A stretch of DNA of 64,000 bases from Telmatactis stephensoni (taxonomy: Eukaryota; Cnidaria; Anthozoa; Actiniaria; Isophelliidae): positions 62,001 to 126,000 of the forward strand of contig JALIZF010001787.1 in NCBI GenBank assembly GCA_029948255.1, given 5' to 3'. Positions 22,563 through 32,446 of the stretch are shown one piece after another (within the stretch, counting starts at the first letter, position 1; each line of letters begins with the position of its first letter). A program made the position numbers and the translations under genes. The notes below the pieces were generated by a model that was not told the origin of the DNA, did not search any database, and worked only from the letters and a program-made list of their open reading frames with translations.

Positions 22563-24845
22563 ATGGCGGAACAACTTGATGACTTCGTAAAGAGATTAGA
22601 AAAGGAACTTACTTGTTCGATTTGCGAGGACATATTTAACGAGCCAAAACAGCTTCGTTGTCTTCATAGTTTTTGCGGTAAATGCATCGAAAAGTGGAGC
22701 GAAACGTGCAAGAACCTAAGACAGCGACTGACATGTCCTACGTGTAGGTCACGAGAAGATGATGTCTCGAAGCTTCCATCTTCGTTCTATCTCGATTCCA
22801 TGAAACAGCTCCTTTTTGCAATGAGAAACCGGGCAAGTAAACCAGAGGAGAAATTACAACTGCCTAACTGCGTCAGTTGTCAGGAACAAGTGAAGTTGGT
22901 TGCATTTTGCCAGCAGTGTCAAGGAATGATTTGTGCTGATTGTGTGAACGCCCACAAGAAGATGAAACAACTGCGAGATGAACATCAAATGATCATGTTC
23001 GTCGATTTCAAACAGGAACATGTAAACAGCTACATCAGCAATCGATTCCACTGTGACGAGAAATACCATGAAAAACAAAAACTGGAATACTTTTGTCAAG
23101 CATGCCAGAAGTGTATCTGCCAAAAGTGTTCCATAACAACTCATAGCAATCATGAAAAAGTCAGTCTGGAACAAAAAGCAGATGAAAAGAAACTCTTAAT
23201 CGAGAAAAGTCTCCATCGAGTGAGCCAACTAGAACAAAACTTCGTGCAAGAACTAGAGCTATCCAAGCAGAACATAATACGCGTTGAAAACGAAATCCAA
23301 ACAGCAAAGAAGGAAGTATCGGATCATGTACAAGAACTTGTCCAAATCTTAAAAGATCATGAAAACAAAACGAAGAAATCTTTGGACGATATCCTCATAA
23401 AACAGAAAAGAGCAAATGATAAAGAGCAAGAAGAAATCACTGCTGTCATCCAACAGTTCCGCGCAGTCAAAGAGCACGGAAAAGCTTTGCAAGTACAAAA
23501 TGTAGACCATCTTATTTTGCAAAGCCAACTTCCTCAAAAATGCGACGAGCTGTTGCAAACTCGATCTGTCTTGTCATTAAAGTCAAACAGACGAAACGTA
23601 GGTCTGAGTTACGAAAAAAACTCACAAGTCACCCAGACTCTTCAAGACCTTGGCAAGATCGTAGAAATTGTACCAGATCCATCTCGTTGTTCTGTGGAAT
23701 TACAGAATAAGGAGATCAGATGTGGTTTTGTCAATCACTGTGAAATTGTAACAAGAGATTCACAAGGCAACGTTTGCCACACCAACAAAGGCTCCATTGA
23801 TGTAGAGATCAGAGATGATGAGGGTTACGATGTTGAAAAGAAAATCATCGAAAATGAAAAAGGAAAATTTATGGTGACGTACAAAGCAGAGAAACCTTTA
23901 ACCTACAATATCGTGGTGAGCATCGCAGGAAAAACAATAAATAGCTCACCGGTGAAAGTAAGGACTTTCGATGCCAAGAGAGTGCTTAGACCCGTAGCTT
24001 TCTTTGAAGAACAAGAAGATTTAATTGATCCCTATTCACTCGCAGTAAACGATAGTCGACAGGTAGCAGCCATTGTTGACATGGATGGACACAGCGTAAT
24101 AGCTATATCCACTAAGGATGGAAAGTGTTTACGACGAATTGGTGGCGAAGGAAAAGGAGATGGTGAACTATGCAATCCATGTGGAGTAGTCATGTATGAA
24201 TATAGAATAGTTGTAAGTGATAATCCAGATGGTGAATGTGGTAGGATACAAGAGTTTGACATCAATGGAGCATACATCAGGACAATCTACAAATATAAAG
24301 GGGTTGGTATAGGTAGAATGTGTACTACAGGTGACAACATCTCAGTTCTAAGCGCCTGGAAACTGGCCGATGGTAAATGTCAGATAGCCATAAAGGTGTT
24401 AAAGAAATCCTCTGGTCATCTTATAAAAGACATTCCTATATGTACTGTTGAGGCAAACGAAGAAGCAGAATTAATCAAAGAACTGCCTCTTTTCATTGCT
24501 TATGATAACAATAAATATTTTCTTTCGTATTTATTCATGAACAAAATCAATGTGTATAGCGACAATGGCGTTTTCCTGTACAAATTTGGAGAGGAAGGAG
24601 AATGTGGAGGTCGGTTTGATCATGTACTTGGACTTACTACTTTTGGTGGTGACAAGCTTGTAGTTTGTGACCGTGGTAACCACCGTATACAAGTTTTAAC
24701 ACAGGAAGGTCAATTCATAATGACAGTTGGTAGCCATGGTTCAGGTCTAGGACAGATGAATGATCCTATCGATGTAGCTGTTACACCAGACGGCAAAGTC
24801 TTTGTATTAGAATTATATGGAAAAAGGGTGCAAGTGTGGCAATGA
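22563..24845 (+). CDS. TRIM-NHL protein T1 (TRIM2/3/71-like), intronless
   Basis: A 760-residue RING-type E3 ubiquitin ligase of the TRIM-NHL class. RING C3HC4 ligands: C18, C21, C33, H35, C38, C41, C58, C61. B-box 1 is about 103-141; B-box 2 about 164-197 (H169, C178, C181, C186, C189, H194, H197). A coiled coil runs about 200-310 (VSQLEQNFVQELELSKQN), an Ig/filamin domain about 375-475, and an NHL beta-propeller about 485-760 (repeats with VVCDRGNHRIQV and PIDVAVTPDGKVFVL). The start is the ATG in ACAGCAGAATGGCGG, conserved in all copies. By family knowledge RING transfers ubiquitin, the coiled coil dimerises and the propeller binds the target. Propeller positions 489-491, 507-510, 537-540, 554, 704-705, 733-736 and 751-752 differ between copies while their neighbours do not. 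Cytoplasmic; target unknown. Confidence 0.95.
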   Translation: MAEQLDDFVKRLEKELTCSICEDIFNEPKQLRCLHSFCGKCIEKWSETCKNLRQRLTCPTCRSREDDVSKLPSSFYLDSMKQLLFAMRNRASKPEEKLQLPNCVSCQEQVKLVAFCQQCQGMICADCVNAHKKMKQLRDEHQMIMFVDFKQEHVNSYISNRFHCDEKYHEKQKLEYFCQACQKCICQKCSITTHSNHEKVSLEQKADEKKLLIEKSLHRVSQLEQNFVQELELSKQNIIRVENEIQTAKKEVSDHVQELVQILKDHENKTKKSLDDILIKQKRANDKEQEEITAVIQQFRAVKEHGKALQVQNVDHLILQSQLPQKCDELLQTRSVLSLKSNRRNVGLSYEKNSQVTQTLQDLGKIVEIVPDPSRCSVELQNKEIRCGFVNHCEIVTRDSQGNVCHTNKGSIDVEIRDDEGYDVEKKIIENEKGKFMVTYKAEKPLTYNIVVSIAGKTINSSPVKVRTFDAKRVLRPVAFFEEQEDLIDPYSLAVNDSRQVAAIVDMDGHSVIAISTKDGKCLRRIGGEGKGDGELCNPCGVVMYEYRIVVSDNPDGECGRIQEFDINGAYIRTIYKYKGVGIGRMCTTGDNISVLSAWKLADGKCQIAIKVLKKSSGHLIKDIPICTVEANEEAELIKELPLFIAYDNNKYFLSYLFMNKINVYSDNGVFLYKFGEEGECGGRFDHVLGLTTFGGDKLVVCDRGNHRIQVLTQEGQFIMTVGSHGSGLGQMNDPIDVAVTPDGKVFVLELYGKRVQVWQ

Positions 24846-25319
24846 ATCCCTTCTGATGTCCACTGAAATACAAGTGAGAAGATCGATTTTCCGTAAATTT
24901 TTCAAATATTGTGCTTTTGGGGGTGGGGTGGGGATGGGACTAATGGATGATCATTAGGGATCATTTTTGGTAGCATATGTAATCAAGGCATGCATGGCTC
25001 GTAATAAGGAATCGTCATTCTACTCAATGGCGTTATTGCACTTGTTTTACGTCAGTCAGTCTTCTATAGAACGTCAATGACGTCATTTTGAACATTAATC
25101 GTCAATACCAAAACCAACGAGTTACAGTATAAAAAGAAAATAATACAGTTTTAAAACATAGTTCTAGTTTTTGTAAATAGTAATAGTAGTTTGTAATAGA
25201 CTCAAATATTAATTATATTGTTACATTTTTGCGTTTCAATAGTGCTTTGCGTAACATGAATTGAAAGCAATTTAGTTTTTAATCAACGTATGGTGAACTA
25301 GTTATTTAGCATCAGCTAA
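24846..25319 (+). other. 3' flank of TRIM copy 1
   Basis: Conserved downstream sequence shared by all five duplicons, starting just after the stop codon with TCCCTTCTGA and including a G-rich GGGGTGGGGTGGGGATGGG motif at about 24920-24940. It retains the uninterrupted site CTTCTATAGAACG near 25055, which is occupied by MITEs in duplicons 2, 3 and 5. No gene seen. Confidence 0.5.
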
Positions 25320-25625
25320 TCATACAAGTACCCTGATATGATGCTTGGTATATTTTTATTTGATAGCTGTACTGATGTACATGACAAAACTGAAATGTTC
25401 ATTAATAAGTTAGATGAGATAACAAATAAGCATGCTCCATACAAACAGTTATCTAAAGCTAAAACAAAACAATTAATCAAAAAACCTTGGATTACGACTG
25501 GAATTATGAAATCAATTAAACCGATAAGCAAAAGATGTACAAAACACATTATCTTGCCAATGATCCAGATAAAGTAAAACAATATAGAAATTGTAAAACA
25601 TATATCTTATTAGGCAGTTTTGTGT
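25320..25625 (+). pseudogene. LINE fragment (endonuclease-RT linker), duplicon 1
   Basis: One frame reads ITNKHAPYKQLSKAKTKQL and then KKPWITTGIMKSIK, a typical linker between the endonuclease and reverse transcriptase of non-LTR retrotransposons. It continues after a one-step frameshift as KMYKTHYLANDPDKVKQYRN. The frameshift and absence of any RT domain show it is dead. Homologous pieces follow TRIM copies 2 and 3; after copies 4 and 5 only the first bases remain. Confidence 0.7.
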
Positions 25626-25682
25626 GGAGTATGGCTGGATATTTTACCAGTTACACCTATTTACCTATAAGAGCTTTAGAAT

Positions 25683-25848
25683 AACAACAACCGAACAACA
25701 ATAAATTCGTTTATTTCGCCCATATATTACTTTATATTACAATTATCTATATATAATTTTCCTTTGGAGAGAGCGCAGCTGCTTGGAACATGCAGCGGAA
25801 CTAATCGGGCCAAGCAGCTGGGCCATGCTTGGATAGAATAGGTTTGGA
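25683..25848. mobile_element. Short insertion between the LINE fragments
   Basis: Relative to duplicon 2 (TTTAGAATGGGCTG intact), 166 bases are inserted here with TAGAAT duplicated on both sides (25677-25682 and 25849-25854). The interior carries GCAGCTGCTTGG and an inverted CCAAGCAGCTG. No coding potential; class unknown. Confidence 0.55.
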
Positions 25849-26505
25849 TAGAATGGGCTGTTATTTTGAGCTTGATCTCAAATACTGAGAAAGTTAAGCT
25901 CACTCCCTCACTTTAAAAGAGGACTTGACAATTTTTATTCAAAATCAGATTCCCACATGGCAAACATGTAAACCAGTTTTATTATTTATCTAGTTATCTG
26001 TATATATATATATATATTTAGCCAATGTTTTATCCATTTGTAAATAAAGTTTTGTCTGTCTGTCCACTATGAACAAATATCGCATTCCCACTAGACTCCT
26101 TAAACGTTGACCGCGCATCTAAACAGGTATGTACTTCATGGCTGCAGGCATATTTGGTGCACTCATCCCAAATCTGCGACTTTCGTGTTTCTATAGATTT
26201 CAAGCCGTCTTGGCAACTCTCATCTTTTCTTCTGATGTTCGAAATGAACTCCCCGCCCTTCTCTCACGCTGGTTGCAATCTCGATTTGGGATACGATGGA
26301 CAATGGGTGGAATAGAAGTACGTGGGCCTAGATAATAGTACAAACACACTAAATTAATCTACAAAGGAGGGTGTATATAAATGGGTGACGTTTTTCAAAT
26401 ATTAGCGATATGGGGAAGGAGTAGGTTATCCAAAGGTTCCTACTTAAGTGTAAATCTTACGGTCTCTACTGTACTAGCTAAACAGCCCCACAGAGAGATT
26501 AGGTT
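25849..26505 (+). repeat. LINE 3' end plus shared module, duplicon 2
   Basis: Same arrangement as 18067-18735: the LINE C-terminal remnant, AAATAAAG, a TGTC run, and then the module with GGGGAAGGAGTAGGTTATCC. It starts duplicon 2. No gene. Confidence 0.65.
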
Positions 26506-26705
26506 CAGGGATGGATCCAGGATTTTGCGAAGGTGGTGTCCTAAATAGGCTTCTTGAGAGATGACGTCACATCCAAGATGGCGGCCTCCTAAAAATGGAA
26601 TCTGATGACGTCATCTCGCAAGAAGCCTATAGAAAAAAGGGTAGATATGGCGTTGGAGGGGGGGGGGGTGGTGCAACTATGGACACCCCTCTGGATCCGC
26701 CCCTG
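26506..26705 (+). mobile_element. MITE with CRE and YY1-type sites (copy in duplicon 2)
   Basis: Same position, AGGTT target duplication and inverted ends as the copy at 18736. Both TGACGTCA motifs and AAGATGGCGGC are retained; a G-run near 26660 distinguishes it. Confidence 0.8.
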
Positions 26706-26889
26706 AGGTTTTGTACTGAATTGCAGGCAATTAATTATTCTGGATCGTTGATCTCAACTTTGAGCGCAGTGTTTGGCAATGCAGTCAACCAGTATACGCT
26801 CCATAGAGTGTCTGGTTTTAATTCGAATCAGTAATTTATTTATTTCAATTGAAACCCGGCCTTAACAATTGTTTATACATTTTGTAGTA

Positions 26890-27470
26890 CGTTGATAGGA
26901 ACAACGAGAGTAAATAAAATTTTAATTCGCTTTCCTTTCTCTATCTTCTATTTCTTTTCTTTCTGCTTTGATTCTTCATTCTTTCTTTTCCTTTCCTTAC
27001 TCTTTCTTCCCTCTTTCTTTCACTCGTATTTTTCCTTCCTCTGAATCTTTCTTTCCTTAAATTTAGACTCTTATTCTTTTCTTTTGTTTTTTTCTTATAC
27101 TTTTAGAATTTTGTTTATATTCTAAACGCTCGAAACAATGATCATCACACTAGCTATTCAAGAATTGTTTTGGTTTTTGAATGAATGATGTCCTATGATC
27201 AAATTTATATTCTTTATCAGCGGGGAGTCCCCTATCAGATAGCACGTCTTGAGTATGCAAATTCTCCGTAAAATAAATATTGCAAGGGAAACTAATGAGA
27301 CGAAAAAAATTCTGTTATTTTTCGTAATTTTTATCTTACTTATGTAAAAAAAACATTAAGTGGTGAGAATGCCAAATTGCTTTTTGTTTTGATTTTGCAA
27401 CTAGGAGCATTTTGGCAACAAAAATAGCTGATAATATCTAGAAATATATTTTGTACAACCCCGATTTGTT
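26890..27470 (+). promoter_or_regulatory. Type B upstream region of TRIM copy 2
   Basis: After the common module this unit has the type B leader, shared with copies 3 and 5 and different from copies 1 and 4. It starts GATAGGAACAACGAGAG, passes through a long TTTC-rich tract (about 26925-27100), and contains the POU octamer ATGCAAAT at 27255-27262, found at the equivalent place in copies 3 and 5 (32105, 46236). No gene in it. Regulatory use is inference from conservation. Confidence 0.45.
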
Positions 27471-27504
27471 ATTAATTTCTAATTCCTACAGTCATAACAT
27501 CATG

Positions 27505-27518
27505 GTTACTATGGAAAC
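27505..27518 (+). promoter_or_regulatory. Degenerate X-box upstream of TRIM copy 2
   Basis: GTTACTATGGAAAC occupies the place of the perfect X-box in copies 1, 4 and 5 but departs from the RFX consensus at two informative positions (CC to CT, and the C of GCAAC to A). Reduced RFX binding would be expected if the site is used. Confidence 0.4.
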
Positions 27519-27604
27519 ATACAACCAGAGGGCCTACCCTGCTGGCATAGTTGCGAGAATTAGCATTTCTCTGAAACAGACGAAGCGTCTCACTAAACAG
27601 CAGA

Positions 27605-29851
27605 ATGGCGGAACAACTTGATGACTTCGTAAAGAGATTAGAAAAGGAACTTACTTGTTCCATTTGCGAGGACATATTTAACGAGCCAAAACAGCTTCGT
27701 TGTCTTCATAGTTTTTGCGGTAAATGCATCGAAAAGTGGAGCGAAACGTGCAAGAATACAAGACAGCGACTGACATGTCCTACGTGTAGGTCACGAGAAG
27801 ATGATGTCTCGAAGCTTCCATCTTCGTTCTATCTCGATTCCATGAAACAACTCCTTTTTGCAATGAGAAACCGAGCAAGTAAACCAGAGGAGAAATTACA
27901 ACTGCCTAACTGCGTCAGTTGTCAGGAACAAGTGAAGTTGGTTGCATTTTGCCAGCAGTGTCAAGGAATGATTTGTGCAGATTGTGTCAACGCCCACAAG
28001 AAGGTGAAACAACTTCGAGATGAACATCGAATGATCATGTTCGTCGATTTCAAACAGGAACATGTAAACAGCTACATCAGCAATCGATTCCACTGTGACG
28101 AGAAATACCATGAAAAACAAAAACTGGAATACTTCTGTCAAGCATGCCAAAAGTGTTCCAACACAACTCATGGCAATCATGAAAAAGTCAGTCTGGAACA
28201 AAAAGCAGATGAAAAGAAACTCTTAATCAAGAAAAGTCTTCATCGAGTGAGCCAACTAGAACAAAAGTTCGTGCAAGAACTAGAGCTATCCAAGCAGAAC
28301 ATAAAACGCGTAGAAAACGAAATCCAAACAGCAAAGAAAGAAGTATCGGATCATGTACAAGAACTTGTCCAAATCTTAAAAGATCATGAAAACAAAACGA
28401 AGAAATCTTTTGACGATATCCTCATAAAACAGAAAAGAGAAAATGATAAAGAGCAAGAAGAAATCACTGCTGTCATCCAACAGTTCCACGCAGTCAAAGA
28501 GCAAGGTAAAACTTTGCAAGTACAAAATGTAGACCATCTTATTTTGCAAAGTCAACTTCCTCAAAAATGCGACGACCTGTTGCAAACTCGATCTGTCTTG
28601 TCATCAAAGCCAAACAGACGAAACGTAAGTCTGAGTTACGTAAAAAACTCACAAGTCACCCAGTCTGTTCAAGACCTTGGCAAGATCGTAGAGATCGTAC
28701 CAGATCCATCTCGTTGTTCTGTGGAATTACAGAATAAGGAGATCAGATGTGGTTTGGTCAATCAATGTGAAATTGTAACAAGAGATTCACAAGGCAACGT
28801 TTGCCACATCAACAAAGGCTCCATTGATGTAGAGATCAAAGATGATGAGGGTGACGATGTTGAAAAGAAAATCATCGAAAATGAAAAAGGGAAATTTATG
28901 GTGACGTACAAAGCAGAGAAACCTTTAACTTACAACATCGTGGTGAGCATCGCAGGAAAAACAATAAATAGCTCACCGGTGAAAGTAAGGACTTTCGATG
29001 CCAAGAGAGAGCTTAGACCCGTAGCTTTGTTTGAAGAACAAGAAGATTTAATTTGTCCCTTTTCACTCACAGTAAGCGATAGTCGACAGGTAGCAGCCAT
29101 TGTTGACAGAGATGGAGACAGCGTAATAGCTATATCCACTAAGGATGGAAAGTGTTTACGACGAATTGGTGGCAAAGAAACAGGAGATGGTGAACTACGC
29201 AATCCACAGGGAGTAGTCATGTATGAAGACAGAATAGTTGTAAGTGATAATACACATGAATGTGGTAGGATACAAGAGTTTGACATCAATGGAGCATACA
29301 TCAGGACAATCTACAAAGAAGAAGGGGTTCGTGTAGGTAGAATGTGTACCACAGGTGACAACATCTCTGTTCTAAGCTACTGGTACCTGACCGATGGTAA
29401 ATGTCAGATAGCCATAAAGGTATTTAATAAATATTCTGGTCATTTTATTAAAGACATTCCTATATGTGCTGCTGAAGACAATCGCGAATTCACTTTTCAC
29501 ATTGCTTATGATAACAACAAATACTTTCTTTCGTATTCATTCATGAACAACATCAATGTGTATAGCGACAATGGTGTTTTCCTGTACAAATTTGGAGGGG
29601 AAGGAGAATGTGGAGGTCGGTTTGATCATGTAGCTGGACTTACTCCTTTTGGTGGTGACGAGCTTGTAGTTTGTGATGTTAATAACCACCGCATACAAGT
29701 TTTCACACAAGAAGGTCAATTCCTAACGACAGTTGGTAGCCATGGTTCAGGTCTAGGACAGATGGATGGTCCTGTTGATGTAGCTGTTACACTAGACGGC
29801 AAAGTCTTTGTATTAGAAACAGTTGGAAAAAGGGTACAAGTGTGGCAATGA
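27605..29851 (+). CDS. TRIM-NHL protein T2 with shortened B-box 2
   Basis: 748-residue paralogue of T1 with the same order: RING (same eight ligands), B-box 1, B-box 2, coiled coil, filamin domain, NHL propeller. Start and leader as in T1. Its B-box 2 lacks five codons: T1 reads CQKCICQKCSITTH, T2 reads CQKCSNTTH. That removes one of the two CxxC knuckles needed for the second zinc. The missing 15 bases lie between two AAGTGT repeats, as expected for slippage or recombination. The propeller carries its own set of variable residues (CPF at the first blade; RDGD; VN before NHRIQV; DGPV; TV near the end) and a shortened acidic loop before HIAYD. The frame is intact, so it is probably expressed. 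A role in higher-order assembly may be altered, since B-box 2 often mediates it in TRIMs (inference). Confidence 0.94.
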   Translation: MAEQLDDFVKRLEKELTCSICEDIFNEPKQLRCLHSFCGKCIEKWSETCKNTRQRLTCPTCRSREDDVSKLPSSFYLDSMKQLLFAMRNRASKPEEKLQLPNCVSCQEQVKLVAFCQQCQGMICADCVNAHKKVKQLRDEHRMIMFVDFKQEHVNSYISNRFHCDEKYHEKQKLEYFCQACQKCSNTTHGNHEKVSLEQKADEKKLLIKKSLHRVSQLEQKFVQELELSKQNIKRVENEIQTAKKEVSDHVQELVQILKDHENKTKKSFDDILIKQKRENDKEQEEITAVIQQFHAVKEQGKTLQVQNVDHLILQSQLPQKCDDLLQTRSVLSSKPNRRNVSLSYVKNSQVTQSVQDLGKIVEIVPDPSRCSVELQNKEIRCGLVNQCEIVTRDSQGNVCHINKGSIDVEIKDDEGDDVEKKIIENEKGKFMVTYKAEKPLTYNIVVSIAGKTINSSPVKVRTFDAKRELRPVALFEEQEDLICPFSLTVSDSRQVAAIVDRDGDSVIAISTKDGKCLRRIGGKETGDGELRNPQGVVMYEDRIVVSDNTHECGRIQEFDINGAYIRTIYKEEGVRVGRMCTTGDNISVLSYWYLTDGKCQIAIKVFNKYSGHFIKDIPICAAEDNREFTFHIAYDNNKYFLSYSFMNNINVYSDNGVFLYKFGGEGECGGRFDHVAGLTPFGGDELVVCDVNNHRIQVFTQEGQFLTTVGSHGSGLGQMDGPVDVAVTLDGKVFVLETVGKRVQVWQ

Positions 29852-30064
29852 ATCCCTTCTCAAGTCCACTGAATTACAAGTGAGAAGGTCGATTTTCCGT
29901 AAATTTTCAAATTTTGTCCTTTTTGGGGTGGGGTGGGGATGGGACTAATGGATCATTATTAGGGATCATTTTTGGTAGCATATGTAATCAAGGCATGCAT
30001 GGCTTGAAAAGAATCATCATTCTACTCAATGGCGTTATTGCACTTGTTTTAGGTCAGCCTTCTA
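29852..30064 (+). other. 3' flank of TRIM copy 2
   Basis: Homologous to the flank of copy 1, including the GGGGTGGGGTGGGG motif. It ends at the MITE insertion site. No gene. Confidence 0.4.
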
Positions 30065-30206
30065 GAGCAGATTTCGTATGAGTGTGAAACGAACCGCGCC
30101 GTGCCGTGCCGTGTCAGTGCCGTGATGTCTATAAAAACATTCGAAATTCATGCCATAACCGTGCCGTGACTGTGCGGTGCCGTTTTCACAGTCATACGAA
30201 ATCGAC
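30065..30206 (+). mobile_element. MITE in the 3' flank of TRIM copy 2
   Basis: The insertion splits the CTTCTATAGAACG site kept intact after copies 1 and 4. The ends are inverted relatives (GAGCAGATTTCGTATGAGTG and the complement of GTCATACGAAATCGAC), with TCTA duplicated at 30061-30064 and 30207-30210. The interior is rich in CCGTGCCGTG. The same element is at the same place after copy 3. Confidence 0.8.
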
Positions 30207-30464
30207 TCTATAGAACGTCAAAGACGTCCTTTTGAACATTAATCGTCAGTACCGAAACCAACGAGTTACAGTATAAAATGAAAATAATACAGTTTTAAAA
30301 CATAGTTCTAATTTTTGTAAATAGTAATAGTAATTTGTAATAGACTGAAATATAAATTATATTGTTACATTTTTGCGTTTCAATAGTGCTTTGCGTAACA
30401 TGAATTGAAAGCAATTTAGTTTTTAATCAACGTATGGTGAACTAGTTATTTAGCATTAGCTACT

Positions 30465-30760
30465 CATACAAGTATCCTGATATGATGCTTGGTATATTTC
30501 TATTTGATAACTGTACTGATGTACATGACAAAACTGAAATGTTCATTAATAAGTTAGATGAGATAACAAATAAGCATGCCTCATACAAACAGCTATCTAA
30601 AGCTAAAACAAAACAATTAATCAAAAAGCCTTGGATTACGACTGGAATTATGAAATCAATTAAACCGATAGGCAAAAGATGTACAAAACACATTATCTTA
30701 CCAATGATCCAGATAAAGTAAAGTAATATAGAAATTGTAATACACATATCTTATTAGACA
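30465..30760 (+). pseudogene. LINE fragment, duplicon 2
   Basis: Near-identical to the fragment at 25320 (KKPWITTGIMKSIK, then a frameshift). An additional stop interrupts the shifted frame after DKVK. Non-functional. Confidence 0.65.
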
Positions 30761-30843
30761 GTTTTGTATGGAGTATGGCTGGATATTTTACGAGTTACGC
30801 AGTATTTTGGCGAGCCTTTATACCTATTTACTCATAGGTATAA

Positions 30844-31690
30844 AGAGCTTTAGAATGGGCTGATATTTTGAGCTTGATCTCAAATACTGAGAAAGTTAAG
30901 CTCACTCCCTCAATTTAAAAGAGGACTTGACAATTTGTATTCAAAATCAGATTCCCACATGGCAAACATGTAAACCAGTTTTATTATTTATCTAGTTATC
31001 TGTATATATATATTTAGCCGATGTTTTAACCGTTTTTAAATAAAGTTTTGTCTGTCTGTCTGTCTACTATGAACAAATATCGAATTATCACTCCTTAAAC
31101 GTTGACTGCGCATCTAAACAGGTATGTACTTCATGGCTGCAGGCATATATTTTGTGCACTCATCACAAATCTGCGACTTTCGTGTTTCTACAGATTTCAA
31201 GCCGTCTTCAGTTAGCAACTCTCATCTTTTCTTCTGATGTTCGAAATGAACTCCCCGCCCCTCTCTCACGCTGGTTGCAATCTCGATTTGGGATACGATG
31301 GACAATGGGCGAAATATAAGTACGACGGCCTAGATAATAGTACAAACACACTAAATTAATCTACAAAGGAGGGTATTTAAATGGGTAACGTTTTTCAAAT
31401 ATTAGCGATATGGGGAAGGAGTAGGTTATCCAAAGGTTCCTACTTAAGTGTGAATATTGAGGTCTCTACTGTACTAGCTTAACAGCCCCACAGAGAGAAT
31501 AGGTTTTGTACTGAATTGTAGGAATTGTTGGATCGTTGATCTCAAATTTGAGCGCAGCATCACGCAATACAGGCAACCAGTGTACGCTCCATAGTGTCTA
31601 GTTTTAATTCGAATCATTAATTTACTTAATTTATCTATTTTTTGAAACTCGGCCTTAAAAATTGTTTATACATTTTGTAGTACGTTGATA
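30844..31690 (+). repeat. LINE 3' end plus shared module, duplicon 3
   Basis: Same arrangement as 18067. The module here lacks the CRE/YY1 MITE: AGGTTTTGTACTGAATTG is uninterrupted near 31500. It is therefore an empty-site reference for that insertion. Confidence 0.65.
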
Positions 31691-32335
31691 GGAACAAGGA
31701 GAGTAAATAAAGTTTTAATTCGCTTTTCCTTTTTCTATCTTCTATTTCTTTTCTTTCTGATTTGGTTCTTCATTCTTTCTTTTCCTTTCTTTCTTCTTTG
31801 TTTTCCTTTCCTTCCTCTTTCCTTCCTCTTTCTTTCACTCGCTTTTCCTTCCTCCGAATTGTTTCTTTCTTTCGATTTAGATTCTTTTTCTTTTCTTTTC
31901 TTTTCTTTTCTTTTCTTTTCTTTTCTTTTCTTTTCTTTTCTTTTCTTTTCTTTTCTCTTATACCTTTAGAAGTTTGTTTATATTCTAAACACTTGAAACA
32001 ACGATCATCACACTAGCTATTCAAGGATTGTTTTGGTTTTGAACAATGTCCTACGATCAAATTAATTGTGATACCTGTCTTTCATCAGGCGGGGAGTCTT
32101 GAGTATGCAAATTCTCCGCAAAATAAATATTTCAAGGAAGACTAATGAGGCGAAAAATATTCTGTTCTTATTTTTCGTATTTTTTTTCTTACATAAAACT
32201 AAAAAACCATTAAATGATGAGAATGCCACTTTGTTTTGATTTTGCAAGGAGCATTTTGACAACAAAAATAGCTGGTAATATCTAGAAATATATTTTGTAC
32301 AACCCGATTTCTAATTGATTTCTAACTCCTACAGT
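31691..32335 (+). promoter_or_regulatory. Type B upstream region of TRIM copy 3 with (CTTTT)n tract
   Basis: Type B leader as in copies 2 and 5. Its pyrimidine tract has become a regular CTTTT repeat at about 31880-31955. The octamer ATGCAAAT is at 32105-32112. Open frames across the tract encode only Phe/Leu/Ser repeats and are not genes. Confidence 0.5.
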
Positions 32336-32347
32336 CATAACATCATG

Positions 32348-32361
32348 GTTACCATAGAAAC
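32348..32361 (+). promoter_or_regulatory. Near-consensus X-box upstream of TRIM copy 3
   Basis: GTTACCATAGAAAC differs from the perfect motif of copies 1, 4 and 5 by one base (GCAAC to GAAAC) in the right half-site. Confidence 0.4.
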
Positions 32362-32446
32362 ATACAACCAGAGGGCCTACCAGCTGGCATAGTTGCGAGA
32401 ATTAGCATTTCTCTGAAACAGACGAAGCGTCTCACTAAACAGCAGA

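Noticed and set aside
22854..23174. Antisense frames of about 100 residues conserved opposite all five TRIM genes
   Set aside because: Their conservation follows from the sense-strand paralogy; no start context, domain or splice signal supports them.
31685..32016. Phe/Ser/Leu-rich frames of 84-94 residues upstream of TRIM copy 3, like membrane proteins
   Set aside because: Products of the (CTTTT)n tract.
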